A stretch of 64,000 nt of DNA from Psococerastis gibbosa (lineage: Eukaryota > Arthropoda > Insecta > Psocodea > Psocidae), in contig OZ020487.1 of assembly GCA_963971405.1 (NCBI GenBank), positions 29,125,371-29,189,370 of the forward strand, in the 5' to 3' direction. Numbering within the stretch: the first letter of the stretch is position 1; the number at the start of each line of letters is the position of its first letter. Shown one piece after another: positions 32,012-44,815 of the stretch. The translations under genes were made by a program, and so were the position numbers. The notes beneath the pieces are model-generated. The model saw only the letters and a list, made by a program, of their open reading frames with translations. It searched no databases and was not told the DNA's origin.

Positions 32012-35000
32012 TTACAGCAATAACGCAGGCGCTGGCTTCTTACCAGGCCATGCTTCCTTCGCGTACTTCTTTTTCTTTGGCTCCGAGTCTGGGCCAGCGG
32101 CAGTCGCTTGAGTAGGAGCAGTAGGAGGAGGTGTGCTGTAGTCGACGTCGGGTGCCGGGTTGGGAAGAGTGATGCCCAGTCGGGATGCCATAGCTGACGA
32201 GAAGGGTAGGATTGGCATCAAATTGGAAGTTGAGGAATTCTCCGCAGGGAGATTGTCGTATAAAGAAGGCATTAGAGCGGACGATGGCAGATGTTTCACA
32301 TTAACACGCTCCTCTCCGATCAGTCCAAGTGTTACTCCTCCTGGTACTTCCATGCGTTGTTTCTGCAAACAAACAGCTTTGATGAGACAAAATACGTGAA
32401 CATTGCCGATGGAGTTTTTTTTTAAAGCTAGAGTCCGGCACTATACCTGGGAGCTACGTTACACGAGGATGGCAGAGGTTTTCAGATATGGGGGGGGGGG
32501 GGGGTTTTTTGGAAATTACTTACTCTGGTGGGAATAACAGTGGTATGAATTAAGTTCCGGAAACGGCCAACGGAAGGGTCAACGTCTTCGGGATTGATCA
32601 CCTCTTCTTCTTCATTAAAAGTTACACCTCGTCGTTTGCGTTTTCGTGCAGGCGCTAGAATTTCATCATCTGTAATGCCCAGCATTGATATCCTTCGGTT
32701 GTGGGCAGTATTGAATTCGGTCAAGTTCTGAAATAGTTAGAATGGTCTGATGTTATTAAAACACTATATTTTGATTAATTCTATAAAACAATGGTTTAAT
32801 CCATCTGATATTTCTGTGGACCGAGTATTCCATACAAGCAAACGATACTGGGTGACTCTCAATCTGCCACCTACTTTTGAATAGGTATCAATCAAATAAA
32901 TAATGACTAAAATGAGTGCCTGCTTCTAATCAGCGCTAACGTTCCAGCATTATAGAATTTAATTGCTTGCCAAGACAAAAATAAATACACCTTTAGGTAG
33001 CCTACTCCTGCATCATTGCTATTATTATTAAGGTACAGAACTCCACTATGATCCCCTGGACTAATATAAAAGAATGCGTTATCGGGGAATAAGTGTAAAT
33101 TACTCTAAATAAACCCAAATGAATGTAATTTACATACGGGGACGAAATAAGAATTAATTCATAAAATATTTGTCAACCGAGATTATTTGTTGTTTACTGT
33201 TGCGCATGCTAGACGTAGGCGGAACATTTTGTTGCTCTTTTCTAAACATGAGAACAGTTGATGTCGTCTACTTTGGAGCGGGTTGGTTTTCATGCCGTAG
33301 TTAAATGGTTAAATTATTTCTACACCGTTGCCCGTTGGTACTGGGTCTGCTGAGCAAATAACCATTTTATCTACCATTATTTACACATACTGAAAGATTA
33401 TTTTGATTGGCTACTTTAAATTTAAGCTACTTACATCTAACTCCGTTTCTGTCTCGGGAAGCCCCAATAGCGCTCCTTCCGCTTCTTCCGTACTTTTTTC
33501 TAATTCCTCCATTATCGGTCGGGAAGCTTGCGTCGGCCGCTCTCTCAAAATATAATTTCGAGTGGAGGCACCGAAGTGAAAGTTACTATCAATAGGCAGT
33601 TGTGTAGGCTTATTAGCTTCAAGTCTAACTGATCCAATGTATGTGCCGTGGGCTAAAAAGAATTTAAAACATATCCTATTTAGTTCGTTAAGTTAGGATT
33701 TCTGGCCAGCCTTAGGCGCTTATTCCACCGACGTCAATAGTTCACTATTGACGTGTTTGACGAGGTAGCAGACATTAAAGACAGTGTAAAAATGATCTGT
33801 TACCACGTCAAACACGTCAATGAATGAATGAATGAATGAATGAATGAATGTATTTTTTTAGAACAATTTAAATACAATAATTGTAAAGCCCCACATGGAG
33901 ACCTATAACAATTTACCCTACTCTAAAACTAAAGAAAAAGAAAAAAAAAATCAATTAGACTTAATTTAACTTATTAAACTACACTTACATATTAATAACA
34001 GATCTCTCGTAAACACATAACAGTCTAGTCCACTATTTCAAATAAAGATTCCACCTCTTCCCGTCTCATCAGCCATTCCCGGACGAATTTGGAAAATTTA
34101 TTTATTGACAGCGACCCAGGACAAATATTAAGTAAGTTAAATAATTTTGGTGCTATATATTGGTAGGATTTGGTAAAATTTGCTATGTATGCCCTTGGTA
34201 CTACAAGGTGCTCAATTCTTCTAGTATTTGCTGGTCTGGGTCTCTGTACCATGTCCCCACTGATTGAGTAAAAAATTCGCAATGTCTTGTATAAGAACAA
34301 GTGCCGCAGCGGGAATAAACCGAGAGACGCAAAGAGAGGGAATGATGGCCAAGTTCTAGGTTTTTTGACTATTGTTCTAATAAGGTATTTTTGGGTAACT
34401 ACAAGTGAATTTAAATTTGTAACAAAGGTCCCACCCCACACTTGGATACCATACGCTAACCGAGATTCACAAAGTGAGTGGTATAGTTGGATTAAAATTT
34501 TTTGAGGGCAGACCGTGCGGAGGTAAAAAAGTTGTCTTAAAAAATTTCGACATTTTCCGTTTATCGATTTTAAGTGGCTGCTCCATTTCATATCACTGTC
34601 GAAGTGGACGCCAAGGTATTTCGTCGTTTGTGCTTTAGTGATAGCTGGGCATTGACAATTTGAATTTTGTAAGTCGCAATTATACGCATGGCATCTCACT
34701 TCGAGGGGCTCATCTATACTTCCTGTTCTTAGATTGTATGGCAGAAAACAGGTTTTACTAACATTAATTGTAAGGCCATGGATTTGGAACCAAGTGTTAA
34801 GATGTTGTAAATCCTCAGTCATAAAAGTCATAAAAGTTCACTATAAGCGCCTTAGGCAGCTAGTCTCCCATATATAAGATATAATCTCCATATTTATATT
34901 TATTCATCTATTGTTTAATGGCTGTTAGCAGCCTTTTGCTACAGCAGGGTCACAAATGTTGCCAGAGGATCAGTGCGGGCCGCATATGTATTGTTCATAT

Positions 35001-36508
35001 TGGAAATAAAACACATCTACATTTTCAATCATATAGCCTATATATTCATACAATCATGTCTATTTAAATTGAATTTCTATAGGGACCTACTAACATAAAA
35101 CTAAGAATTAGTGAGATTTTTGGGGCTGCACATGACTTGTAAGTTTTTTAACTACCTGTTTTCATTTTAGTCGTAGACACGCAGAGTATCGCGTCTAAAT
35201 GCTCATCTGTTAACCGCGAGTAATACTTATTTTTGCGGTAGATGAGAATTGAAAAAGTCTGCTCCCACAAAATTTTTACTAAAAACCGTAGTGACCATCT
35301 GCTGACTAAACTTTTTCAATTCTTTGATGTGAAATGAAATAGGTAAATTCTTTATCACCCCGCGTGGGAGCGAGCATTCAAGCATACTCCCATGGGCCAG
35401 AAGGTCTTTTGCTTCGGTATTTTTTCCTTGCGGCCGCACCGAGATGGTCCACGGGCCACCGGTTGCCGACCCATGGTTTACATACACAGGTCTCTTTCGA
35501 GTATTTGCAACGGTCAATGGGTGTTTTGCGTATTTCAATAGGTTATTCTAGGCCTATAATAATATAATATAATAAATAGAATTTCTATTGCCATTGACAT
35601 CGCTGATGGAAACACGGTGTTTCTTGTTTGAATCCAGGATAGCAGAATAATGCAACTTCATGTTAATCCTAAATTTTTAACTTTTTAAGTTAAAGTACAG
35701 AGCACAGTACTTACTGCTTCCAAGGTCCACCAAAAAGGGTCTGTCAAGATGTTTATGGTAGACAAATGCTGCGTGCACTCTTGAGCAGGATTGGTGGTCT
35801 ATGCAGAAATCGTTCATTTGTGGGTTGCGTCCAAACAGATAGCACTTTTTCTCATCCAACATCAATTTTTGTATTAATTTGTCTCCTTTGAGTACATCCA
35901 AATGAAGTCCCACCGGCGGCTTTCCTGCCCTGAATCATTAATGAATAAATTCATTTTATAAAACACTTCGCATAGGCTATCCTATTTACAGAAAATGTAA
36001 GACTCTAAAATCCAACTTTAAACTTTCCAAAGCGCACAATGCCAAATTATATCTCACATACCATATGTAATTAAGAGAATTATTTTTCATTATTTTTTTA
36101 AATTTTATTATATAATTATATTAACGTTGCATTCACAAATTGATTTTTTTTTTTTTAAAGGTTAATTGAGTAATAAGTATCTTAAGTGGTAATAGACCAT
36201 CGAAATAAAGACTAGCTGTTGTAAAAATCCATAAGTGCTCCACTTCAATTCTTTTTACAACTACAGCACCTACTAGAGCCTAGGTCTCTTCACAGCCTGA
36301 GTACTGAGGATAGTGCAACCCAGGGAGGTACCGCATATCATACCGCTCTGTAGTGAAATATACAACCCTTTGGAAAATTCCTGGTTTATGGAATGGTAAG
36401 CCTGGTGTTTCTGTATTTCCAAGAAACCGATAATTAGCACTATATCCTAGTTATTAATTGATAATGAAATAAAATTTACCAGCTCGGAATATCATAATGG
36501 TTCGCCAT
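32012..36508 (-). CDS. PPP1R8: Nuclear inhibitor of protein phosphatase 1 (NIPP1)
   Basis: Five coding exons: 36480-36508, 35715-35929, 33435-33652, 32524-32727 and 32012-32362, all with GT-AG sites and consistent phases, give 338 residues (human about 351). The order is a short start MANHYDIPSW, an FHA domain (CYLFGRNP, DHQSCSRVHAAFVYHKHL, GSTHGTYIG; about residues 20-125), the acidic LLGLPETETELD, NLTEFNTAHNRR, a PP1-docking RVxF-type motif (RRGVTF), the block INPEDVDPSVGRFRN, and the C-terminal KKKKYAKEAWPGKKP. NIPP1 targets PP1 in the nucleus and binds phosphorylated splicing factors through FHA. Intron 2 holds a foldback element, a LINE fragment and a hAT remnant. Confidence 0.95.
32490..32505. 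repeat. G homopolymer inside a short PPP1R8 intron
   Basis: A run of about 16 G on the plus strand (C on the transcript), roughly 20 bases inside the 161-bp intron between the last two coding exons. The length is likely to vary or be mis-sequenced. Confidence 0.9.
33715..34851. mobile_element. Foldback-family element split by a LINE fragment
   Basis: It starts GGCGCTTATTCCACCGACG and ends AGTTCACTATAAGCGCC, with TTA on both sides. The loop has GAGGTAGCAGACATTAAAG and its partner TCTGTTACCACGTC. The right arm breaks after ACACGTCAAT, where a GAAT repeat and the LINE fragment at about 33820-34832 begin; the terminal part of the right arm reappears after it, shorter than the left. It is in intron 2 of PPP1R8. 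Confidence 0.75.
34025..34831 (-). pseudogene. 5'-truncated non-LTR reverse transcriptase (268 codons)
   Basis: The open frame holds the region after the RT active site: GLTINVSKTCFLPYN, KYLGVHFDSDMKWSSHL (the YLGV...W..H block) and a thumb-like C-terminus ending EVESLFEIVD. The YADD motif and endonuclease are missing. On its strand the 3' side ends in a CATT repeat (33820-33850). The frame is intact but lacks its catalytic part. It may be a CR1-, RTE- or Jockey-type relative; the clade cannot be settled from the tail alone. Confidence 0.85.
34945..35475 (-). mobile_element. Degenerate hAT (ZBED-type) transposon remnant
   Basis: The right end written on the minus strand is CATGGGTCGGCAACC and the left end is CAGGGTCACAAATG, weakly matching hAT termini. 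The minus frame at 35148-35267 encodes WEQTFSILIYRKNKYYSRL then TDEHLDAILCVSTT, resembling the C-terminal dimerisation region of hAT transposases (SRLTDEHL...LR.STT). The rest of the transposase is missing or frameshifted. It is in intron 2 of PPP1R8. Confidence 0.6.
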
Positions 36509-36689
36509 TGTTATTGTTGTCGTTCACTACACTAAAATGCTGGGCTATGATTGGTTTAATATCTGAGCAGAAGACTTGGCCGATTTGGCGGGCAATTTAC
36601 CTAAAAGTATATGAAGTTTGATCCTAGCACTTACCGTACTCTTCGTGAAAACAATGTTTAATGCGACTTTTTGCTTTCCCATTTATACG

Positions 36690-36960
36690 TAGTATAAGGA
36701 AAGCTTTGTGATGGTCGAAATATTCGATTCCGAGATTTCTACCGATTTACACGTTTTGAGGTCCCAGGAACTAAAAAATGTGGTTTTTACGAAATGTCTC
36801 TGTCGCTCTGTGTCTGTCTGTTCATCGATTTCCAAGCAAACTAATCGGCCGATTTTGATAAAATTTTGCATGTAGGTTCACAAAAATCATACCTCGAGAC
36901 AATTTTTTTTATTTTGGGCTAACTTAATTTGGGGGGGGGGGGGTGTTTATTCTCAAAAAC
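36690..36960 (+). repeat. Dispersed repeat family F
   Basis: TTTACACGTTTTGAGGTCCC, GTAGGTTCACAAAA and the GATAAAATTTTGCATG stretch match 58650-58830. A G run of about 12 follows at 36932. Non-coding, unclassified. Confidence 0.6.
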
Positions 36961-37079
36961 GGCTCCAACGATTTCTTTTAAATTCACACATATTGTAGTC
37001 GTTATTACTGCATACAAAATGCAGGGGGTCGCTTGCCCCCTGATAGTTTGCTTCTTGGGGGTAAAAAAATAAAAATAAC

Positions 37080-38626
37080 TCAATTTTCATGAAAAATGAC
37101 TAAAAAATCATTTTTCTGCGGAACCTATCTATCGATGATTTCTACCTTCAGGTATGTTTTAGGTGTTCAATAGGGTAACAAAAACGGACAGATTGCATTC
37201 AAAAAAAAATATTTGCTTCTGTGCAAAAAATTATTTTTTGAGAATTTATGGTAAATTCACGGTCCAATACATTACGTGCCATGTGCCATTGTTACTACTG
37301 TTACGTTACAATGTATTGGTCTGTTCGTTCCAGAATATGCAATTGAGTTTTTAATATATTGTTTTTGGTTGTTATTGGTTTTTAATAAATTGAGGTGGAC
37401 CCCCCCCCCCCTATTTTCTTTCTTTCCATGTGACCCTAATAAATCATTCCAAAATTATCTTTGAGCTGTTCTTATATTACTATACTCGTACTCTTAGCCA
37501 TAGTGCATGATAGTTGAACATTCATATTAGGGCTATGCCCTATATTGTACTGTATTGTTCATTGAACAATACATATTCTGATACTGATGAGACAAGCGGC
37601 TATCCAGCATCTTCCTCTGTGCCATTATGCAGGCAGGCCCACCTCCATGAAGAAAAGCCTACGATAGGCCTCATGAAATGAATAACAGTATTGACGTTAA
37701 CTTATACGGTATAATATTAAATCTTAGGCTAAAATAGCATAAAGAATTATTATACGGTAAACCATTTGAATGCTAATTTTTCTTTTTTTTTTTTTAAGAA
37801 AAGGAGCCAAAACAACTTTCCAATAATTCCAAACCACGGCTAGGGGGAATGGGGAACCTTTAATTCTAATGAGATTATGTCATTTAAACCTCATTGAACC
37901 GCAGCGTTGGTCTCGTACAAGTGAGTGCAAGCCATATTTTATCTGAAGTTGTTTCGACCCACAATTTCCAGGATTTTATTTACACGGTCTGTACATTCAT
38001 AACTAGCCTATTGAAAATTTGTCAGGCTGACTGACAGAATAATCTTTACAAAGAGCAAAAAACCAACATAGGTAAATTTGCAAGAGCTCACGTCTATCAC
38101 TGGCATGATAGGCATCTAAACGGTCTCACCAAATAATAGAGCACAATGGAAATGAAAAAAAAAAACTGATGAAATCAAAACGCAATCGAGTGGAAAGAAA
38201 CAAATTATTGCACTAGTCATTGGAATGACAAAAAATACTAAGGCGGCTATTAAACATTAAGAGTTACGCCTTAATAATAACAAAATAAATACCTATTTCC
38301 GAAAGACATGTCATCAGCATTAAAAAATTAAGAGGGCAAAACAGGAATTTGGTACTGAATGCATCAACAAACTGTCGAGAAGTTTCAACATGATCATTTG
38401 TACAAAATGCATGTACCATATTTATGGTATTTTTAAATTAAATATGGGCAGTAAGAATATACAACCAATTTGGTGTCACTGCCTGTCTCTATTGCAATAC
38501 GCATCTGGATCTTCAATGTTAAATTCTTAGGTCCGCGCCCACCACCTCCACCAGCCAAGGGCCCATCATCACTCACGTCAGCAAAAGGTATTGAATTATA
38601 AGAGCGTAGAAGGATTCAAAGCACTC
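37080..38626. other. Intergenic, nothing recognised
   Basis: It lies between the 5' end of PPP1R8 and the 3' side of BSDC1. There is a C run near 37400 and a T run near 37787. No exon or clear repeat was identified. Confidence 0.4.
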
Positions 38627-38629
38627 TTA

Positions 38630-38771
38630 GGCGGGGTTTCCACATACGTCAATGGTCAATGATAAATGTGGTATTGACGTTTTAGCAGACATTAAAGACA
38701 TACTAAATATGTCTGCTACCACGTCAAAACCATATTTACCATTGACCATTGACGTATGTGCAAACCCCGCC
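38630..38771. mobile_element. Short foldback hairpin, 142 bp
   Basis: The ends GGCGGGGTTTCCACATACG and the inverted partner have TTA on both sides. The arms (GTCAATGGTCAATGATAAAT) pair almost perfectly over about 60 bp to a loop with TTTAGCAGACATTAAAGACA. It has no long core, so it is effectively arm-loop-arm. Confidence 0.88.
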
Positions 38772-39005
38772 TTAGGCATGCGGCGGAAGGAAGACGTTGG
38801 AGCGTATAGGTTTCAAAACAGAAATCTGCCACGATCAACATTTGTCGCAGTCTTTTGTACTATCACTGGACATGACTTGACTTACTGGTAGCCACCTCAA
38901 CAGAATAGGCATCCTGGTTGCCCTCCTTGTGAATTCCAAACCATGGATTCTGCCAAATTCTTACTGAGGGATAGCGGGCACTCACAGCACATCTTTACTG
39001 GTCGC

Positions 39006-39299
39006 CTAATGGCACCAAGGGCGGGCGTTGGGTAGCAAGTAAATAACCCTTATAAATGCCTCGTTAAGGAATACTGGACAGCAAAGCCATGGCGGTGCCG
39101 CCCAGTTGGGATTGGATACCGTTACAATCAAGGGTTGGACACCTAGGCTTAAAAGACTCGTCATTAATTCCTTAGCAGCCAAACTAACATATCGATTACC
39201 AACCGCCTGGTAGATGTAAAAAACTGAAATAAATGCAGCACCTAAAAACACGAAGTTGTTCACAATCAACTGTGTGATTATGTACTTGTTTGCCGCCAC
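39006..39299 (-). CDS. Unidentified open frame with a membrane-like segment
   Basis: A 97-codon minus frame. Residues about 7-32 (IITQLIVNNFVFLGAAFISV and onward) would form one transmembrane helix, followed by YQAVGNRYVSLAAKELMTSL and a Pro/Trp-rich end. Composition is protein-like, but there is no flanking gene structure: the sequence before it ends in TTTTTGAG, a poor acceptor. It could be an exon, a retro-fragment or chance. Confidence 0.25.
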   Translation of the reverse strand: MAANKYIITQLIVNNFVFLGAAFISVFYIYQAVGNRYVSLAAKELMTSLLSLGVQPLIVTVSNPNWAAPPWLCCPVFLNEAFIRVIYLLPNARPWCH

Positions 39300-40104
39300 A
39301 TCCTCAAAAATTTATCAGGCAGGCACGTTGGTATACTACCATATCTACAAATCTATTTGTTTTTATCAACAGGTTAGTCACTTCGGCCCGGTGCAAAAAA
39401 GACAAATTCTACGGGGTCATTACTGGTGAGCTACACGGAATAATCACAACTGAAAAATCTATAAATAGTACTATTGTTTGAAATTGTTCGCTAGAACTTT
39501 GATAGAATGTTTATAAATTATACGTATTAAATTAAAGAGCCGACACGAGTGAACACGTACAAGCTTTCCTATTTATCAATTAGCATACGTACCGTAATTA
39601 TGAGTAGTGGGAAAAAATTATCTACTGTTAAATTTCGATTGGCTCGACTTTTCCTGCCCCAAACCACTGAATTGATGGATGGGACGATTGCATGGTCTAC
39701 GGGAAGACCAATATAATAAAACACAGTATTTGTGAATGCCGGTCTAATTTAAAACTTGTTGGACCTTTAACTTTCTTTTCATTGGAATAATAACACCATA
39801 AAAATGGTTCTTAACTAATAAAATTAATTTAAATGAAAATGGTCACGATTCAAATGTAAAAAATAATAATAAAAATTATGCGCAGTAGCCTTTTGGCGCA
39901 AGACAGACCAGTCGCACTCTTCTGCTTGCTATTGTTGAGGCTGGTGACTGCCCAGTGTAGTCAAGTCAGTAAATAATAAGATTGCAGGAGTGCACGCGTC
40001 TCCCATTACCGTCACTGTACAATCTGCCTTTATGCACCGAGCCTTAACATCCAGTCATCTTTAGCCAATTTTACAAACTACACAATAACAAAATTCATTG
40101 GTAG

Positions 40105-43100
40105 TCACTTAGCAGGGTCATCCGTCGGTTCGTCTAACTCTTCCCAGTCGTCCGTGTCTTTGCTTTCCGAGTCCACGGTGCTGCTGCTGCATTGACTGCT
40201 GTTGCCAACCACAACCATTCCAGATCGTTCCTTCATTACGAACTCCTCAGATGCGTCCTCAAATGTTTGATTCGATCCACTACCATCTAGGAGCTGTTGT
40301 TTCGTCTCTTTCTCATAATCGGATAAAATCTTCATTGTCTCTTCTTCGGTAAGATTGTTATCAGTAGTAAATTCCTCCTCCTGAAAGCTGGGGAAATACT
40401 CGTTGAAATCGCCTGAAAGAATAAAAATGAATGTTTATTTATTGCTCCTCAATTCTCTAAAACCAGCCATAGTAAGTAGACTATTTTATATATTCAACAC
40501 ACTATTTACGACAAATCAACGATTTCAAGATGGCATCCAGTCAAAGTGAAAATAATATGATTATAAGGTATTGAAATATATTAGCTGGAACGGCGGGAGT
40601 CCTAATAACCCGCACGGGGCACCCGTTAACAATAAGCCAACTATCAGAGATAAGTACCAACGTAAAAAATATCGAAGTCTTACACATTGCAGCATGGCAG
40701 AACGGATACCTAGACCCGGTCAACTCTGTAATTAGCTTGTGCAGGCTATTTTCCCAGTGAAATTGCGTACTTATCTAGTGCAGGCCACTTAGGTACTACA
40801 CAGGTACTTATCTAGTAGCCGCCATATTGATAACGCTCTACAGCCACGGGATGGTTGATAGTAATCATTGTATATCGAAATTTGGAACACAGGAGTGTTT
40901 TGTTTGTTGATGTTGTGGTCAGGAAAAGAATGAATTCAATAGAGAGCATAATTTTAGTAGCCTTTTCTATTTTTAAGTACATACATAACGTAGTATAGAC
41001 GAAAAGCGGGTTCGGCAGTAGTGCGAAATCACTTACGTTTCTCCCATTCAGGTGGTGCAACTTTTAACTTTTCTTTCATCTCTTTAGCTTTCCTTAAGGA
41101 CTCCTCATCCTCCAACAAAGCCTTTCGAAACAGATATCGTCTCCAGAAATCAATGTAACTCAACTGCTCAGGAACAAGTGCTTCGAACTGGTTGTGCAAA
41201 TCTAAAATCAGTCAACAATAGCAATAAAAGTATCTAGGTCTAGTCCTTTGTCACCTTTCTGTAGGTGAGTCTTGGATCATCATAGAATGTTTAGTTTAGT
41301 TTTTCGTGTCCGAGGTAGAGACTCCTAGTTTCTGCCAACCTGACGCCATGGTCGGTGCACACCCAAAGGTCGTTGAAGTATTTGGTCACTTTTCTCATAG
41401 AATGGCACTACCTACTTGAGGACTGGGACGTCTTTGATTGATAATTTCTTTAGGCTTCTAATTCTATCTTTAAATTCACGAGAACGGTTTCATGATTTTT
41501 TCTGTGCTCGAAACGGATTCATCTATCAATTTGAAATATATATAACCAGCATACTGTACGTTTTATTTATACCTTATTCATTCATACCATTCACTGCTGA
41601 ACAGGTGATGCAGGGACCGAGCAGGTTAGCAGAACATATGCTACTGTCAACTCGGCGGCGGGTTGTTAGCCATAAGATGACTTAGTGTGAGTCTGGGGTG
41701 GCTCCAACGAACAAGCAACCTTTTTTTTTCATCTTGGTCAGACCAGTATGATTAAATAGATCTTACCTTGGCTGGCAACAAGTATTTTTGTTAGTTTCTC
41801 GGTTGTCATTTGTTCATCACAAATTGTTAACCAAGATGCATATTGTGGCATTTGACTCTCATGAATGGGTGCAGTGAATGTTTCAGGATTCTTAATCAGC
41901 TCATGTAATTTCAACTGCAAAACAACAATAAATTAATAGATCAATTCCTCATCAGTAATCAGCTTCAGTTGCCCGGCTGTGATACGTGAGCCTTTTGATT
42001 ATTCAACTCTTCCTCTGGTGCCAGTCCCACTCTTGAGTTTCTGTTTCTCATCCTTGGTCTTCGACTTCATCGCGTTACCTCCATTTCTTCCTCCAGCCAT
42101 TTCCTCACGCACTTGCTCTTATCTACTTCTTTTACGTCTCCTTCTCGCTATCTCTTCCACCGATCTAATCCTATCCCTTCTTGTCCTTAAACGGGATAAT
42201 AATAAATAATTGACTAATTATGGTGGTAAAATGTTACTACACTACGGCAGTCATTTAGGAAAAAAATTAGAACAACTGTTAAGAGCGTGTTTCAGCTGGT
42301 ACAAATCGATTTTTAGCTGTGAATAATTGTACCACTTAATTTTTCAAGCGGAATGCCGAAGTGCCCATTTTGAGAAACCAATCAAATCCTGAGGCAGATG
42401 AGAGCGACAGAACCTAAATCATACTATAGAATGTAAAGACACCACGTGAATTAACCTGGAATTGAGACAATGGTACGGGCTCATCGTTTTGAATAAGAAT
42501 GGCTTCTTCTGCTTCGTCGTCTGGTAATGGATTGAGAACGTTGCTGACAGTGTCGAAGAAACTGGACACGCTTCGCTTCACACTGCTTGCTGCGCTCTCT
42601 GGCTCTTCCAGCTAAATAAATAAAAATAAATAAACATTTTTGGTGGGAATTTGTCTAGCTACCATTTACAGATAAGATCCACCCTCGACTAAGAAACAAA
42701 TGAGTTTATGAACGTATGAACGAATCGGGGAGTGGGGGCTATGTGAGCATTTACATTAAAATCCGTGGGAAATACAGTAGAATCCGTTTATTATGACTCC
42801 GCTTATATTGACCAACCGCCTATTATGACGCAATAACACAAGGAAGTTTGGTTTTCATTAAGGCTTTGTATATACGCTATATACGAGATCTGCTTATTAT
42901 GACGTGTTTGTCAATTCCCTTCGATGTCATAATAAACGGATTCTACTGTAGGACAACCTCAATTACTGCAATCTCATTTTTAAACTTGAAACTAAACGAT
43001 TTAACTGACGCTTAAGTAAACACGAGCCAAAAGTGAATGTTGCACAATGATGCACAGCCATTTCTATTGGAGTTGTCATCAAGTCATTTCCAACAATTAA

Positions 43101-44815
43101 AAGGTTGATAAAATCCAGGATTGCTAAACAAATTCACAGAACTAGCCAGCTAGTTCCCTTTGTAAGGGATAGTTCGAACTAACCGAGGTCGACTGGCAAG
43201 TACCGTAGTGTGCATTCAATACCCAATCCCTTGTATTTTTTCCTTACTTAACTCGTAGTTAGGAGACGAGTCAGAAGTCATTTTATTCCGAAAATAAGGG
43301 ATATTTAAACTGACCTTGAGAGTATCTTTGAGAACAGCGGCTGTTGAGTTGACGACAGTAGCAGCTTCAGATTTAACAACTGTAGTTAGATCAGTCAGGT
43401 CTTTTTTCATAAACTCGAAAACTTCGGTACTCTGAAACATAAATTTGTTTCCTCAAATAGAATTAGTCTGTCTATGGTATCTATAGTATATAAACTGCGC
43501 AAGGCCGATAACTTTTAGGGGGTCATTAAAGAATAATACAATAATGCGCACAATTTTGGAGAAATTATAAATAAAGCAACGGAACCATATTAATAGTAGT
43601 GGATTTTTATACCTTGACGAGAAATATAGCCAGGTTAAACATTTTCTTAAATACCGTTAAGTAGATAAATATATCTTTAATATGGCTAAGCCCCCTAGCG
43701 AAGATAAAGCAGAACCAGGCAATTTTGCGATTTTGCTGCCGAATTTAAAGTGGAAGAGCGAAGATTTCCCGAATAGAGCTGATATCTGGAATGATATTTT
43801 GATATGGTTGCAAGAAACAGGAATGTTTTTTTTTAACTGTATGCTATGTAGAAGAAAATAAGCAATGGTAGAGGTATATACTTTACTTTAGATTTTGCAA
43901 CGTCAAGCCATGGAGTCCACCAGCTACTTGTTGGTATGGAGACCGTTGCCTCAGTTGCGACTTCAGAAGATTGGATATCATCAGTATCACTGAAACAATG
44001 AGTTCAAATAGGCATACATAATAGGCAATTGACACGGTCGATCCGTCTCTGGCTGGTCAGGGACTCTAATTATTGTATTGTATTGTATTGTAAGACGCAG
44101 GAGGAATATCATATCAAGAACTGAAGAGGAAGATCGAGGACCGAGTAAACTGGAGGACGATATGCAGGGAGTTGCTGCCAACCAATCGCTCAGATTGTAA
44201 CCTTAAGAAGAAGATTGTATTGTATATAATGAACTTGTCCAATTTTAAACTTTAGTTCTAATTTTAAATTGTAAAGCTGCAGAGACAAGAGATGTTCTGA
44301 AGGGTCACATGGTAGCACCGTTCAGTTAAACCATGTTATAAGCCTACAAGTCACAACCTATACCTGCAGTATATAAAACTGTCGTAAATGTTTAATCATA
44401 CTGTATACCGTTACCTAATCATTAGCTAAGTGCCAGCCTCTGGCTAATAAAATAGTGACTTAGTAAAACCTTCAAGCGTTGAGATATAATAATCAACCAT
44501 AGATGTGAAGCTTAGTGCAACTTGGTACCTACTGTACAGATATAGCCTAGAATAGTCCAGTTAGGAATGGAGATTTAGAATAAGTCATAAGGCATTTATA
44601 AAGTCATTAAAAACAATCTTGTTTACATTAAGCATCGACATTAGACATCACGCAACATATGGGTCAGTATAATAATTTATGCACGCTTTTTATGGATTAC
44701 ATTTGCTTGACTTTATTATAAAAATTTGGTAAGGTAGTGACGTTCAAAGAGTAAGCCAAAAAGTGTAGGGCAAAAGGGAAAATCTCCAGTTTTATACTCA
44801 CGGGATTTCTGACAT
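40105..44815 (-). CDS. BSDC1: BSD domain-containing protein 1
   Basis: Seven coding exons (44802-44815, 43887-43989, 43315-43431, 42456-42611, 41767-41914, 41037-41201, 40105-40412) with GT-AG sites and matching phases give 336 residues. N-terminal SWWTPWLDVAKSKSTEVFEF and VVKSEAATVVNSTAAVLKD match the amphipathic start of BSDC1. Then come NPETFTAPIHESQMP and the BSD-domain FW pair in LSYIDFWRRYLFRK, an acidic linker, and a C-terminal DDWEELDEP motif like the family's EDWE ending. The family role is poorly known. The start at 44815 (MSEIP) is chosen because the frame stays open; an acceptor-like TTTTCAG 16 bases upstream suggests a 5' UTR intron. Confidence 0.92.
42775..42948. mobile_element. 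Pogo/Tigger-like MITE in a BSDC1 intron
   Basis: The ends CAGTAGAATCCGTTTATT are perfectly inverted over 23 bp and flanked by TA on both sides. The 174-bp interior repeats the TTATTATGAC motif. It lies in the intron between 42611 and 43315. Terminal sequence and TA target fit pogo/Tigger within Tc1-mariner. Confidence 0.85.
44090..44215 (+). pseudogene. LINE C-terminal fragment in BSDC1 intron 1
   Basis: The plus frame reads YQELKRKIEDRVNWRTICRE then LLPTNRSDC, resembling the C-terminal tail of RTE-like elements (DR..WR.ICRE). It is flanked by TATTG microsatellites on both sides. Opposite strand to BSDC1. Confidence 0.5.

Noticed and set aside
34943..35475. Non-hAT gene on the minus strand at 35227-35538
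   Set aside because: That 103-codon frame is out of phase with the recognisable hAT sequence and overlaps the element's end; it is a chance frame.
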